Assembly: GCF_021168455.1 (NCBI RefSeq)
Contig: NZ_JAJOZR010000007.1
Location: 248,001-312,000 of the forward strand
DNA from: Ferranicluibacter quercicola
Lineage (GTDB): Bacteria > Pseudomonadota > Alphaproteobacteria > Rhizobiales > Rhizobiaceae
DNA length: 64,000 nucleotides
Direction: 5' to 3'
A model generated the notes under the pieces. The model made no database searches. It had not been told where the DNA came from and saw only the letters and a list, made by a program, of their open reading frames with translations. Position numbers and translations under genes: made by a program. Shown piece by piece: positions 43,894 through 51,938 of this stretch; position 1 is the first letter of the stretch; each line of letters begins with the position of its first letter.

Positions 43894-44675
43894 CGAGCGG
43901 GGCCTTCGGGAGCGCGATCGGGTCGAACGGCGCCATGCCACATGGGCGTCGTCACGGCGATGATCGGCCCCATCGGATAGGTCTCGTCGAAGCGGCCGAG
44001 ATCGGGCGCGTAGAGACCGGAAATGTGCCCATCGAGAAACAGCGCATTCGGGCAGCCGAGCGCGTCGCGGTAGAGCGTCGCGAAATCGTGAAATCGCACC
44101 GGCGAGAGCGCGACGGCGAAATGCACGAGGCCCTTTTCGTCGACACCCACGCCGTTGCGGATCTGCAGACTGTCGCTCTCCGGCTTGAAGGCAGGGTGGA
44201 GCGCCCCGTCGATGACGAGCATCGGCCCGGATTGCGTCGCGATATCCGGCGTGGCCACCACGGACCGGCGATAGGCCTCCGTCTCCCGGACGACAGCCTT
44301 GCCGTTCGACACGGCGAAGACACCGTTCGGGAGCAGATAGAAATTGCCCCAGCCCTCGCCGGTCGCGATCGGCTTGCGCTCGACGCCGTCGGTGACCAGC
44401 AGCCCGACCGGAGACAGGTCCTTCTCGTACATTCCGCCGTTCATGGCGAAATCGAGCCGCGTCTGATCCCGGAGGAGATCCGTCTTCAACGCCGTGAAGC
44501 CGCCATAGGGGCGGCCATCATCGCCGGCGTGGAAGATCGTGAGTGCAGCGGTCGCGGGATCGACATCGCAGACGGCGTAGTCGGTGCCCAAATGCCGTAC
44601 GATCCGGCAGGCAGCACGGGCGTCGGGAGAAACAGAGACCATCAGGACCAGCGCCAGGAGAAGCTTTGCGAACAT
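43890..44675 (-). CDS. phosphodiester glycosidase (NAGPA/DUF2233) family secreted protein
   Basis: 261 aa with a signal peptide (MFAKLLLALVLMVSVSPDARA). The domain resembles mammalian uncovering enzyme and bacterial YigE: FAMNGGMYEKDLSPVGLLV, NFYLLPNGVFAVSN, ATQSGPMLVIDGALHP and ALFLDGHISGLYAPDL carry the conserved Gly/Asp motifs. It probably hydrolyses a sugar phosphodiester in the periplasm; the substrate is unknown. The start ATG at 44675 matches the signal peptide; upstream coding potential is absent. Confidence 0.8.
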   Translation of the reverse strand: MFAKLLLALVLMVSVSPDARAACRIVRHLGTDYAVCDVDPATAALTIFHAGDDGRPYGGFTALKTDLLRDQTRLDFAMNGGMYEKDLSPVGLLVTDGVERKPIATGEGWGNFYLLPNGVFAVSNGKAVVRETEAYRRSVVATPDIATQSGPMLVIDGALHPAFKPESDSLQIRNGVGVDEKGLVHFAVALSPVRFHDFATLYRDALGCPNALFLDGHISGLYAPDLGRFDETYPMGPIIAVTTPMWHGAVRPDRAPEGPAR

Positions 44676-44716
44676 GGACGGCAAGATAGGCGAAGGGCGC
44701 CGTGTTGCCAGGCACG

Positions 44717-44750
44717 AAAACGCCGGCGGACTTTCGGTCGCCGGCGCTTT
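44717..44750 (-). terminator. terminator after the entericidin gene
   Basis: Minus strand CGCCGGCG - 10-base loop - CGCCGGCG followed by TTTTCG, 20 bases after the entericidin stop. Confidence 0.75.
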
Positions 44751-44767
44751 CTCAAAGACGGTTCGGA

Positions 44768-44926
44768 TCAGTTGGCGGCGCGTTCGACGCTGCGGCCTGC
44801 ATCCTGCGTGGCGTTGACGGTGTTGGCGGTGTCCTTGCCCATGCCGCGGATCGTATTGCCGCAAGCGGAAAGCGAAACGAGAGAAACGAGTACGATGCCG
44901 ACGGTGGCAATGGTCTTTGCGGTCAT
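44768..44926 (-). CDS. entericidin A/B family lipoprotein
   Basis: 52 aa. Short signal MTAKTIATVGIVLVSLVSLSAC with lipobox LSAC, then the entericidin core GNTIRGMGKDTANTVNATQDAGRSVERAAN. Entericidins are small envelope lipoproteins linked to stress responses and, in E. coli, to an antidote/toxin pair. The ATG at 44926 has AAGGA upstream. Only one copy is present, with its own terminator. Confidence 0.9.
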   Translation of the reverse strand: MTAKTIATVGIVLVSLVSLSACGNTIRGMGKDTANTVNATQDAGRSVERAAN

Positions 44927-45098
44927 GGCTTGGGTCCTTGAATAACGACAGTTGAGGAAAGACAGCTGTCTTCGGCCGGATAACGCCCAAGCCTCAAAAA
45001 GGTTCACATGTTCGTGACAAAATTCGCTAGGCCGGCGTTTGAAAAATCGTGCCGTCAGCAGGCTTGTCCGGGAACTTCCGTCTGCCGATCAAGTTCAT

Positions 45099-46199
45099 AT
45101 GGCCGTGGACCAGATCACAGCCTCGATAGCCGCTTCGGTCGGCAAGAAACGCGACGCCGGCGAGACCGGCGATACGCCCGCGCCGGAACTTGTCTACCTC
45201 TCGCGACTGGAAGACGGCATAACCCGGAAGCAGGGAAAGAACGGTTTTCTCTATTACGGGCCCGACGGCCAGCGCATTTCCGATCCGGGCGAGGTCGAGC
45301 GCATCGCGGCACTCGCCATTCCCCCCGCCTATACCGAGGTGCTGATCTCGCCCGATCCGCAGACGCATCTGCAGGCGATCGGCAAAGATGCGCGCGGCCG
45401 CAAGCAATATCGCTACCATCCCGACTGGCATGCCGAGCGCGGCAAGGCTAAATTCGCGCTGCTGCCGGCCTTCGCCACGCGCCTGCCAAAGATCCGCGAG
45501 CGCGTCGATCACGATCTGCGCATGCGCACGCCGGGCATGGAAAAAGCGCTGGCCACCATCGTCTGGCTGCTCGATCACCTTTTCATCCGCGTCGGCAACA
45601 CCGTCTACGCCGAGGAGAACGGCTCTTACGGCCTGACGACGCTGAAGAACCGGCACGTCAAGGTGTCGGGATCGAGCGTGCACTTCCAGTTCAAAGGGAA
45701 ATCCGGCAAGGAATGGCGCCTTAGCCACAACGACCGCCGCATCACCCGCATCATCCGCTCGCTGCAGGAACTGCCGGGCCAAAACCTGTTTCAGTATCTC
45801 GACGAGGACGGTGCGCGTCACCAGATCCGCTCGCAGGACGTCAACGCCTATATCCGCGAGGCGACGGGCGGCGAGTTCTCCTCGCGTCAGTTCCGCACCT
45901 GGGGCGCGACGCAGATGGCGGCCACGGCACTGTCGACCGTGGAGCCGGAGACGAGCGAACGGCAGCGCAAGCGCCAGATCAACGAGGCGGTGGACGGTAT
46001 CGCGGCGGCGCTGGTGAACACCCGTGCCGTCTGCCGCAGCTCCTATATCCACCCCAAAGTGTTCGAGGATTTCGAGAACGGCGAACTGCGCAGCCTTCGC
46101 ACCCAGCGCAAGAGCACCAGCGAGACGATGACGCGCTGGATGAACGACGACGAGATCCGCGTGCTGCGCTGGCTGAAGAAGACGACGGACAGCGCCTGA
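45099..46199 (+). CDS. DNA topoisomerase IB (poxvirus-like)
   Basis: Relaxes supercoils through a transient 3'-phosphotyrosine, 366 aa. Motifs in order are NGFLYYGPDGQRISDP, IPPAYTEVLISPDPQTHLQAIGKDARGRKQYRYHPDW, HLFIRVGNTVYAEENGSYGLTTLKNRHV (catalytic Arg), KGKSGKEW (Lys), the SSRQFRTWGATQMAA helix (second Arg) and the active-site Tyr in CRSSYIHPKVFEDF (about Y316). Start: ATG at 45099 without a strong site; a TTG at 45039 would add 20 residues. Such genes are common in rhizobia beside TopA. Confidence 0.92.
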   Translation: MAVDQITASIAASVGKKRDAGETGDTPAPELVYLSRLEDGITRKQGKNGFLYYGPDGQRISDPGEVERIAALAIPPAYTEVLISPDPQTHLQAIGKDARGRKQYRYHPDWHAERGKAKFALLPAFATRLPKIRERVDHDLRMRTPGMEKALATIVWLLDHLFIRVGNTVYAEENGSYGLTTLKNRHVKVSGSSVHFQFKGKSGKEWRLSHNDRRITRIIRSLQELPGQNLFQYLDEDGARHQIRSQDVNAYIREATGGEFSSRQFRTWGATQMAATALSTVEPETSERQRKRQINEAVDGIAAALVNTRAVCRSSYIHPKVFEDFENGELRSLRTQRKSTSETMTRWMNDDEIRVLRWLKKTTDSA

Positions 46200-46202
46200 C
46201 GC

Positions 46203-47087
46203 TCAGACAAGGGCGACGCAAGCCGCGCGCACATGCTCGGCGACCGCCAGCACCGGCGCCGAGGCGTCGTCGATCATCTGAATGCCGATATTGTAGGTTC
46301 CGAGATCCGGCAGCCCGTCCGCCGGCCCGAGTTCCACCAGATCGCCCTGCACGAGATAGCGGGGCAGCGGCGCGATGGCGAGATCGGCCAGGATGGCTGC
46401 CTTCTGGCCCGTCGTATGGGCGCTGAGAAAGGCCACACGATGCGCCCGTCCCGCCTTGTTCAGCTTGTCGACGGCATCGGCGCGCCAGACGCAGCCATCC
46501 TCCCACATGGACACGGGCAGCGGCTCGCGCAGATGCGCGGTGCCGCATCGCGTGCCGGCCCAGACGAGCCGCTCTTCCATGAGGATCTCGCCGTCGCGCA
46601 ACGTCTCGCTCGGAAAGCTGTTGTAGATGACGATATCCATGCGCCGCTCCTCGACGCGTTTGCGCATGACATTGCTCTGCCCGATGGTGACATCCACGGT
46701 GACGTTCGGAAAGGTCTCTCCGAACCGCTTGAGGACATCGGGAAGGATGCGCTCGCCCAGATCCTCCGGCGCGCCGAGGCGCACCACGCCGTGCATGTCC
46801 GGCATCAGGAAACGCGTGACCGCCTCGTTGTTGAGCGCCAGCATGCGCCGGGCAAAGCCGAGCAGGATCTCCCCCTTCGGCGTCAGCGACACCGAGCGGG
46901 CATCGCGCAGGAACAAGGCGCAGCCCAGCAGCTCCTCCAGCTTCTTGATCTGCATGGAGACCGCCGACGGCGTGCGGTAGACGGCCTCGGCCGCCGTCGT
47001 GAAATTGCCGGTCTCGGCAATGGCCACGAAAGTCTTGAGAACGTCGATTTCCAGCATCGGCAGCGCATGCCGCATCATCATGTTCAT
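46203..47087 (-). CDS. LysR family regulator, LsrB/VtlR-like
   Basis: 294 aa. N-terminal winged helix-turn-helix LEIDVLKTFVAIAETGNFTTAAEAVYRTPSAVSMQIKKLEELLGCALF, then a C-terminal substrate-binding-type sensor. The TPSAVSMQIKKLEE helix and the adjacent DUF1127 genes recall the LsrB/VtlR group of Rhizobiales regulators, whose Brucella member activates small DUF1127 genes and the abcR2 RNA. Assignment to that group rests on my reading of similarity and context. Start at ATG 47087 behind GGA; it is divergent from the first DUF1127 gene. Confidence 0.85.
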   Translation of the reverse strand: MNMMMRHALPMLEIDVLKTFVAIAETGNFTTAAEAVYRTPSAVSMQIKKLEELLGCALFLRDARSVSLTPKGEILLGFARRMLALNNEAVTRFLMPDMHGVVRLGAPEDLGERILPDVLKRFGETFPNVTVDVTIGQSNVMRKRVEERRMDIVIYNSFPSETLRDGEILMEERLVWAGTRCGTAHLREPLPVSMWEDGCVWRADAVDKLNKAGRAHRVAFLSAHTTGQKAAILADLAIAPLPRYLVQGDLVELGPADGLPDLGTYNIGIQMIDDASAPVLAVAEHVRAACVALV

Positions 47088-47131
47088 GTCGGATCCATCA
47101 TCAGAAAAACTGAACGATACCATGAGTTCAT

Positions 47132-47144
47132 TTCGTTTGATTGA
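47132..47144. promoter_or_regulatory. repeated LysR-box-like motif, copy 1
   Basis: TTCGTTTGATTGA, a T-N11-A pattern, lies in the 106-base divergent gap between the LysR gene and the first DUF1127 gene, inside the larger inverted repeat TTCA...TGAA (47128-47146). The near-identical TTCGTTGGATTGA occurs before the second DUF1127 gene. Confidence 0.5.
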
Positions 47145-47193
47145 ACATCGACCGAGGCGCATTGTCAAGGCACGCACAACGGAGGTGCCAGCT

Positions 47194-47415
47194 ATGACCA
47201 GCAACATCATCCCCTTCAAGACATCGGCAACGCCCGCGCCGACGGCAGCGGCGCACAGCCCCTTCGACGCGATCGTCAGCATGGTGCGGGCGGTCATCGG
47301 GCGGCAGAGGCTGGCGGCCACGCGCCGGATGACGCGCCGGCAATTGCAGACTCTTCCCACCGTGGTCCGCCGCGACGTCGGACTGACCGACGTCAGAGAC
47401 CATCAAGAATACTGA
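47194..47415 (+). CDS. DUF1127 domain protein 1
   Basis: 73 aa, Arg-rich. The C-terminal DUF1127 motif is RRMTRRQLQTLPTVVRRDVGLTDV, equivalent to the LxxLSDxxLRDIGL consensus. The N-terminal half (MTSNIIPFKTSATPAPTAAAHSPF) is low complexity. Start behind GGAGG at an eight-base spacing. DUF1127 proteins are small RNA-associated or regulatory proteins in alphaproteobacteria, for example CcaF1 of Rhodobacter. It is probably controlled by the divergent LysR regulator. Confidence 0.82.
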   Translation: MTSNIIPFKTSATPAPTAAAHSPFDAIVSMVRAVIGRQRLAATRRMTRRQLQTLPTVVRRDVGLTDVRDHQEY

Positions 47416-47433
47416 ACAAACGCATCAATTCTA

Positions 47434-47446
47434 TTCGTTGGATTGA
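47434..47446 (+). promoter_or_regulatory. repeated LysR-box-like motif, copy 2
   Basis: TTCGTTGGATTGA, 12 of 13 bases identical to the 47132 site and in the same orientation, 72 bases before the second DUF1127 start codon. Confidence 0.5.
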
Positions 47447-47517
47447 TAGACCGGGTTGCGACATCATGGGTTCATGGTCGCGACCTTTTGAAGCCCTCAT
47501 CAAAAGGAACCAGTGCA

Positions 47518-47724
47518 ATGTCAACCGTCTCGTTTTCCCGTTCCCACGCAACCCCGTCCCTCGGATCCCGTTCGCTCGCCGGCGCCGCGTCGCTTGCACG
47601 CAGCATCGTCAAGGCATGGCAGGACCGGCGCGCCGAACGCGCTCTGGCGTCGCTCTCCTACGACACGCTCAAGGACATCGGCTTTCCCTCGACCACCGAC
47701 AGCCGGAACACGCCCGCACGATGA
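47518..47724 (+). CDS. DUF1127 domain protein 2
   Basis: 68 aa. The DUF1127 motif is WQDRRAERALASLSYDTLKDIGFPST at the C-terminus. The N-terminus is Ser/Ala-rich (MSTVSFSRSHATPSLGSRS). Start behind AAAAGGA. It follows the first DUF1127 gene by 102 bases, with its own copy of the LysR-box-like motif, and ends before a terminator. Confidence 0.82.
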   Translation: MSTVSFSRSHATPSLGSRSLAGAASLARSIVKAWQDRRAERALASLSYDTLKDIGFPSTTDSRNTPAR

Positions 47725-47782
47725 TCCCAACTGTCGAAGAGGCCAAAGACGACCCGCCGTGTCACCGGCGCGGTGATGACAC

Positions 47783-47818
47783 AAGGGCGTTCCGCCGACC
47801 GGCAGGACGCCCTTTTTC
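47783..47818 (+). terminator. terminator after DUF1127 gene 2
   Basis: AAGGGCGT - 16-base loop with an inner GCCG/CGGC - ACGCCCTT followed by TTTC. The rest of the gap to 48139 is relatively AT-rich and holds no supported gene. Confidence 0.8.
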
Positions 47819-48139
47819 GTGTCCGGTTCACGCTTGCAAGAAATAACGCCGGACCCGCCTGTTTCCGACAGGCCTGCCCGATCGGCCAGCGTCGCAAACA
47901 GATCAGTCGCAGACCAGCGGACAACCTGATCGTCGTTTTCGAAATCCCCATCTCATGCTGCAAAGCAACATAATTGGGCGTTTGCACCATCGGCAGATGC
48001 TTTTTCAGGCATGTTGCAGCATGTCGCAAATTTTAATTCTTGGCAGTCGCGACCGTCCATGCCAGTGTCGCATTCAGGCAAGCTCGTCGGCCGCGCCCAC
48101 GCGACGAATGGTCATCCGCCCTGCATGGAGATATCGCTC

Positions 48140-49147
48140 GTGAACAAGCCGCTCACCGCCAAGCGCTCGCTGGTCTTCTTCCTTGTTCCCAATTTTTCGC
48201 TTCTGCCGTTTTCCGCCGCCATCGAGACGTTGCGGATCGCCAACCGGATGCTGGGCTACGATGCCTATTCGTGGCGGCTCGCTTCCACGGATGGCGCGCA
48301 GGTCGTGTCGTCCAGCGGCATCGCGCTGGAGGTCAACTCCTCGGTCGCCGACGAGCGCAAGCATCTGGGCGGCGAGAGCCGGCCGTCGATGGTGCTGGTC
48401 TGTTCCGGCGTCTTCGTGGAGGACTTTCAGAACAAATCCGTCAATGCCTGGCTGCGCGAGGTCTACAATCGCGGCGTCGCCGTCGGCAGCCTCTGTACGG
48501 GCGCCCATGTGCTGGCTTCGGCCGGCCTGCTGACGGGCAAGCGCTGCGCCATCCACTGGGAAAACCTGCCGGGCTTCGCCGAGGCCTTCCCGCAGGTCGA
48601 TGTCTTTGCGGATCTCTACGAGATCGACAGCAACATCTACACCTGCGCCGGCGGCACCGCCTCGCTCGACATGATGCTGAACCTGATCGATCAGGATTTC
48701 GGCGAGAATCTCGTCAATCGCGTCTGCGAACAGGCGCTGACGGACCGCGTCCGCGGCCCGCACGATCGTCAGCGCCTGCCGCTGCGCGCCCGCCTCGGCG
48801 TGCAGAATGCCAAGGTCCTGTCGATCATCGAGCTGATGGAGGGTAACCTCGCCGAACCGCTGTCGCTGCTCGAACTGGCCGACAGCGCCGGCCTCTCGCG
48901 CCGCCAGATCGAGCGGCTGTTCCGGCAGGAGATGGGTCGCTCGCCCGCGCGCTACTATCTGGAGATCCGGCTCGACCGCGCCCGCCATCTCCTCGTCCAG
49001 TCGGCCATGCCGGTGGTCGAGGTCGCCGTCGCCTGCGGCTTCGTCTCCGCGTCGCATTTCTCCAAGTGTTATCGCGAACTCTACAACCGCTCGCCGCAGC
49101 AGGAGCGCGCCGACCGCAAGGTGACGCTTGCCCAGGCGGCACGCTAG
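48140..49147 (+). CDS. GlxA/GbdR-like AraC-family transcriptional regulator
   Basis: 335 aa, two domains. The N-terminal DJ-1/PfpI-like domain is SLVFFLVPNFSLLPFSAAIETLRIANRM, with the conserved Cys elbow in VAVGSLCTGAHVLASAGLL. The C-terminal AraC HTH is LSLLELADSAGLSRRQIERLFRQEMGRSPARYYLEIRLDRARHLL. This layout is that of GbdR and CdhR, regulators of betaine, carnitine and arginine catabolism. I use the GTG at 48140 because GGAGATATC precedes it; an ATG at 48125 is the alternative. No obvious target operon is adjacent; an orphan ProX-like gene lies about 5 kb away. Confidence 0.85.
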   Translation: MNKPLTAKRSLVFFLVPNFSLLPFSAAIETLRIANRMLGYDAYSWRLASTDGAQVVSSSGIALEVNSSVADERKHLGGESRPSMVLVCSGVFVEDFQNKSVNAWLREVYNRGVAVGSLCTGAHVLASAGLLTGKRCAIHWENLPGFAEAFPQVDVFADLYEIDSNIYTCAGGTASLDMMLNLIDQDFGENLVNRVCEQALTDRVRGPHDRQRLPLRARLGVQNAKVLSIIELMEGNLAEPLSLLELADSAGLSRRQIERLFRQEMGRSPARYYLEIRLDRARHLLVQSAMPVVEVAVACGFVSASHFSKCYRELYNRSPQQERADRKVTLAQAAR

Positions 49148-49312
49148 AATTCGTCGGGGATGAGCGACATCGGGTTGCCCCGAAGAGACACACGATGACG
49201 AGGCAATCGGGAGTCTGGCTGGTTCGGAGGGGACCTGACACACTCTTGATCATGTCCAGCCGAGCGGGATCGCTTCGGCGCCGGACATGCGGCAAAAACA
49301 CGACAGGCAGCC

Positions 49313-50632
49313 TCAGGACGCCATCGTGTTGATCATCGTGAGTTCCGAGACGATCCGGTTCCGGCCGGCATGCTTGGCCATGTAGAGGAACTGGTCGGCG
49401 GCGTGGAGATAGTTGTCGAACACCTCGCGCTGCTCGATGGGCGCAAGGCCGATCGACACGGTGACGGAGAGGTCCTCGTCGTCGGTGACGACCTGCGTCC
49501 TTGCGATCGTCTCGCGCAATTGTTCGCAGTAATGGCTGGCGGCGGAGATATCGAGACCGTCGAACAAGACGCCGAACTCCTCGCCGCCGAGACGCGCGAG
49601 CAGGTGATCGTTGCCGACGAAATTGCGCAGCGTGCGGGCGACCGCCTTGAGCACGAGGTCGCCGACCTCGTGGCCATACGTGTCGTTGAGCCGCTTGAAG
49701 TGATCGATGTCGAGAATGGCGATCGAGGCGCCGGCATTGCGGCGGAAGCACTGCTCGACGATGCGCGGGCCTTCCTGGAAGAAGAAGCGCCTGTTGTAAA
49801 GATCCGTCAGGTAGTCGCGCGAGGCCAGCCGCTGCAGCGAGGCAATGCGCCGGTGGACGGTGATCGACCGGTTGATGCGGCTGACAAACTCGTCGCGATC
49901 GAACGGCCGCTCGACGAAGTCGGCACCGCCGCCTTTCAGAAACCGCGCCGCCTGCCCCCGGGCCGACTGTGGCGCCAGGGCAATGATCGGCACCGTCGTT
50001 TCGCACTCGTAGGAGCGCAGGCCGACGAGAAGCTGCTGGGCGGAGAGGTCGCTGGCCGCATATTCCGAGACGATCAGATCGACGCGCCCGTCCATGACGG
50101 CGCTGAGCACGTCCTGCCCCGTCACCGCCTCGCTCACCTGGAACCTCTGCTCGCGCAGGACCGACACCAGCGCCAGCCGGCGCTCCGCATCGTCGTCCGC
50201 CACCAGAACATTCGTGCCGGCATTGCTGAGCATGCGGTTGACGGCGGCAACGACCGACGACACCGAGTCGCGTTCGTTCTTGATGATGCAATCGACCACG
50301 CCGCGCGCCATGACGCGCTCGCGCGTGCTGTCGTTGAAGCTGCCGGTGAAGACGATGGCGGGAATGCCGTGCGAGAGGACGAGGTCGAGCGCTTCGCAGT
50401 TCGGCGCGTCGGGAAGGTTGAGGTCGAGCACGGCGACGTCGAAGTTCTGGCACTCCAGTGCCCGCGTCACGTCGCCGAGCGAGGCGCAGTGCGTGACCGT
50501 CATCGCCTGACCGTTCTGGATTTCGTGACGGATGAGCGTCGAGAAGACGCGGGAGTCTTCGATCAGCAGAAGATGCCTGCCGCTCTGCTTCAGCGCGGCA
50601 TCACCGGTCTGCTCTTGCTTGCTGAACGTCAA
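49313..50632 (-). CDS. double-receiver response regulator with GGDEF output
   Basis: 439 aa. The first receiver (about 19-135) has a canonical phosphoacceptor, Asp70 in VAVLDLNLPDAP. The second receiver (about 141-255) has Glu190 at that place (LIVSEYAASDL) and probably cannot be phosphorylated. The GGDEF domain (about 270-435) is complete with LARLGGEEFGVLFDGL and DIDHFKRLNDTYGH, so it should make cyclic di-GMP; I see no RxxD inhibitory site just before GGEEF. Layout resembles PleD. Start TTG at 50632 behind GGGTGGGGA is a judgement; the frame is open to 50743. The 300-base gap up to 50933 has no gene. Confidence 0.82.
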   Translation of the reverse strand: MTFSKQEQTGDAALKQSGRHLLLIEDSRVFSTLIRHEIQNGQAMTVTHCASLGDVTRALECQNFDVAVLDLNLPDAPNCEALDLVLSHGIPAIVFTGSFNDSTRERVMARGVVDCIIKNERDSVSSVVAAVNRMLSNAGTNVLVADDDAERRLALVSVLREQRFQVSEAVTGQDVLSAVMDGRVDLIVSEYAASDLSAQQLLVGLRSYECETTVPIIALAPQSARGQAARFLKGGGADFVERPFDRDEFVSRINRSITVHRRIASLQRLASRDYLTDLYNRRFFFQEGPRIVEQCFRRNAGASIAILDIDHFKRLNDTYGHEVGDLVLKAVARTLRNFVGNDHLLARLGGEEFGVLFDGLDISAASHYCEQLRETIARTQVVTDDEDLSVTVSIGLAPIEQREVFDNYLHAADQFLYMAKHAGRNRIVSELTMINTMAS

Positions 50633-50932
50633 GGTCCCCACCCTTTTCGAGCAGGAGGCCGCGCTGCGGCTCTGCTCCCCCCAAAGACCCCGGCCGTCGA
50701 CGCTGCGCAGGCAGGATCTGCTATGTTTCGTATGACTTACCACGAAGGGTTTTGTGTTCCGTTAACGCGACCCGAAAAAGGGGACGAGAGGCTTCCGCAG
50801 AGAGTGAACGATCGCAAGAAAAGACGTGGCGCAGCGCAAGGCACCGGGCGCGGAAAGAGACGCACGGGTGCGGATCGCGGACGCGCAAGCGTCATGTCGG
50901 TGAGATCGAGCCGGAGTGTCGCCGCGGTCGGA

Positions 50933-51766
50933 TCAGGCGCTGAGCGCCATCTGCGAACCGAGCGTGCGGATCTTCGTCAGCGTATCCAGGTTCTGGTTGA
51001 CGCGGCAATAGAACTCCTCGTTCACGAAGGGCCGCATGATGAAATCATTGCCGCCGGCCTTCAGGAACCGCGCCGAGAGGAGGCGGTTGGTCGAGGACGA
51101 TACGCCGATGATGCGCAGCTGATGCGGACCATAGGCGCCGCGAATGCGCCGGGTCAGCTCGAAGCCGTCGATATCGGGCATGTTGTAGTCGGTGATGACG
51201 AGAGCGATATCCGAATGGCGCTTGAGGAGTTCGAGCGCGGTCGCGCCGCAATCGGCGGTGCTGACGCGGAAATTGAACCGCTTGAGCTGCGTCGTCAGAA
51301 GCGCGCGCGCCGTCGGGCTGTCGTCCACGATCATGACGTGGTGCCGGTGATTGGTCAGGAAGCGGCAGACGGACTCCACCAGCATATCGACGGCAAAGAC
51401 ACTGTCCTTGATGATGTAGTCGACGATCTCCTTGGCCAGGATCGACTCGCGCGTGCTCTCCTGGAACGTGCCCGTGAACACGATCGTGGGAATGCTCATA
51501 TCGACCAGATAGGACAGGGCCTCGCCGTTTTCCGCACCGGGAAGATTGATGTTGGAGATCGCGAGCGTTGCGGGGAAGGAAGCGTTTTCGATGGCGAAAG
51601 TGACTTCGTCATAGTCCTTGCAGACGATGACATCGATATCGAGGAGTTCCTTGAGACGTTTCGACACCATTGCCGCGAAGAGATTGCTATCTTCCGCGAG
51701 CACGATACGGTGCTGTTGCAGGGACTCTCCGGAGTAATACATCCCCGACACACCGAAAAACGACAT
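50933..51766 (-). CDS. double-receiver response regulator without output domain
   Basis: 277 aa, two receivers and nothing else, paralogous to the first 255 residues of the neighbouring GGDEF protein (shared IPTIVFTGTFQESTRE and IVDYIIKD stretches). The first receiver has Asn72 at the phosphoacceptor position (AISNINLPGA); the second is canonical, Asp193 in LVITDYNMPDIDG. Degeneracy is thus the mirror image of the partner. Start ATG at 51766; its AGAGAG ribosome site lies in a hairpin. Confidence 0.85.
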   Translation of the reverse strand: MSFFGVSGMYYSGESLQQHRIVLAEDSNLFAAMVSKRLKELLDIDVIVCKDYDEVTFAIENASFPATLAISNINLPGAENGEALSYLVDMSIPTIVFTGTFQESTRESILAKEIVDYIIKDSVFAVDMLVESVCRFLTNHRHHVMIVDDSPTARALLTTQLKRFNFRVSTADCGATALELLKRHSDIALVITDYNMPDIDGFELTRRIRGAYGPHQLRIIGVSSSTNRLLSARFLKAGGNDFIMRPFVNEEFYCRVNQNLDTLTKIRTLGSQMALSA

Positions 51767-51772
51767 TGCGCG

Positions 51773-51797
51773 CTCTCTTTTTCTACACTGAGAGAGA
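51773..51797 (-). promoter_or_regulatory. hairpin covering the ribosome site of the double-receiver gene
   Basis: Minus strand CTCTCT-cagtgtagaaaa-AGAGAG: the 3' arm is the probable Shine-Dalgarno sequence, six bases before the ATG. Translation could be controlled by opening this stem. Confidence 0.4.
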
Positions 51798-51938
51798 CAT
51801 TAGCAAAAAAGGTTTTCGCAGTCGTTAAAATGCCGCTACCTAGGGTGGCTTTTTCAGGAGGAGAGCGGGACGCCGGCAAAGGACGCTAATGCGGTCTTCC
51901 CCGGCGACGGTATCAGCCTGCCAAATGCCGAACGGCGA

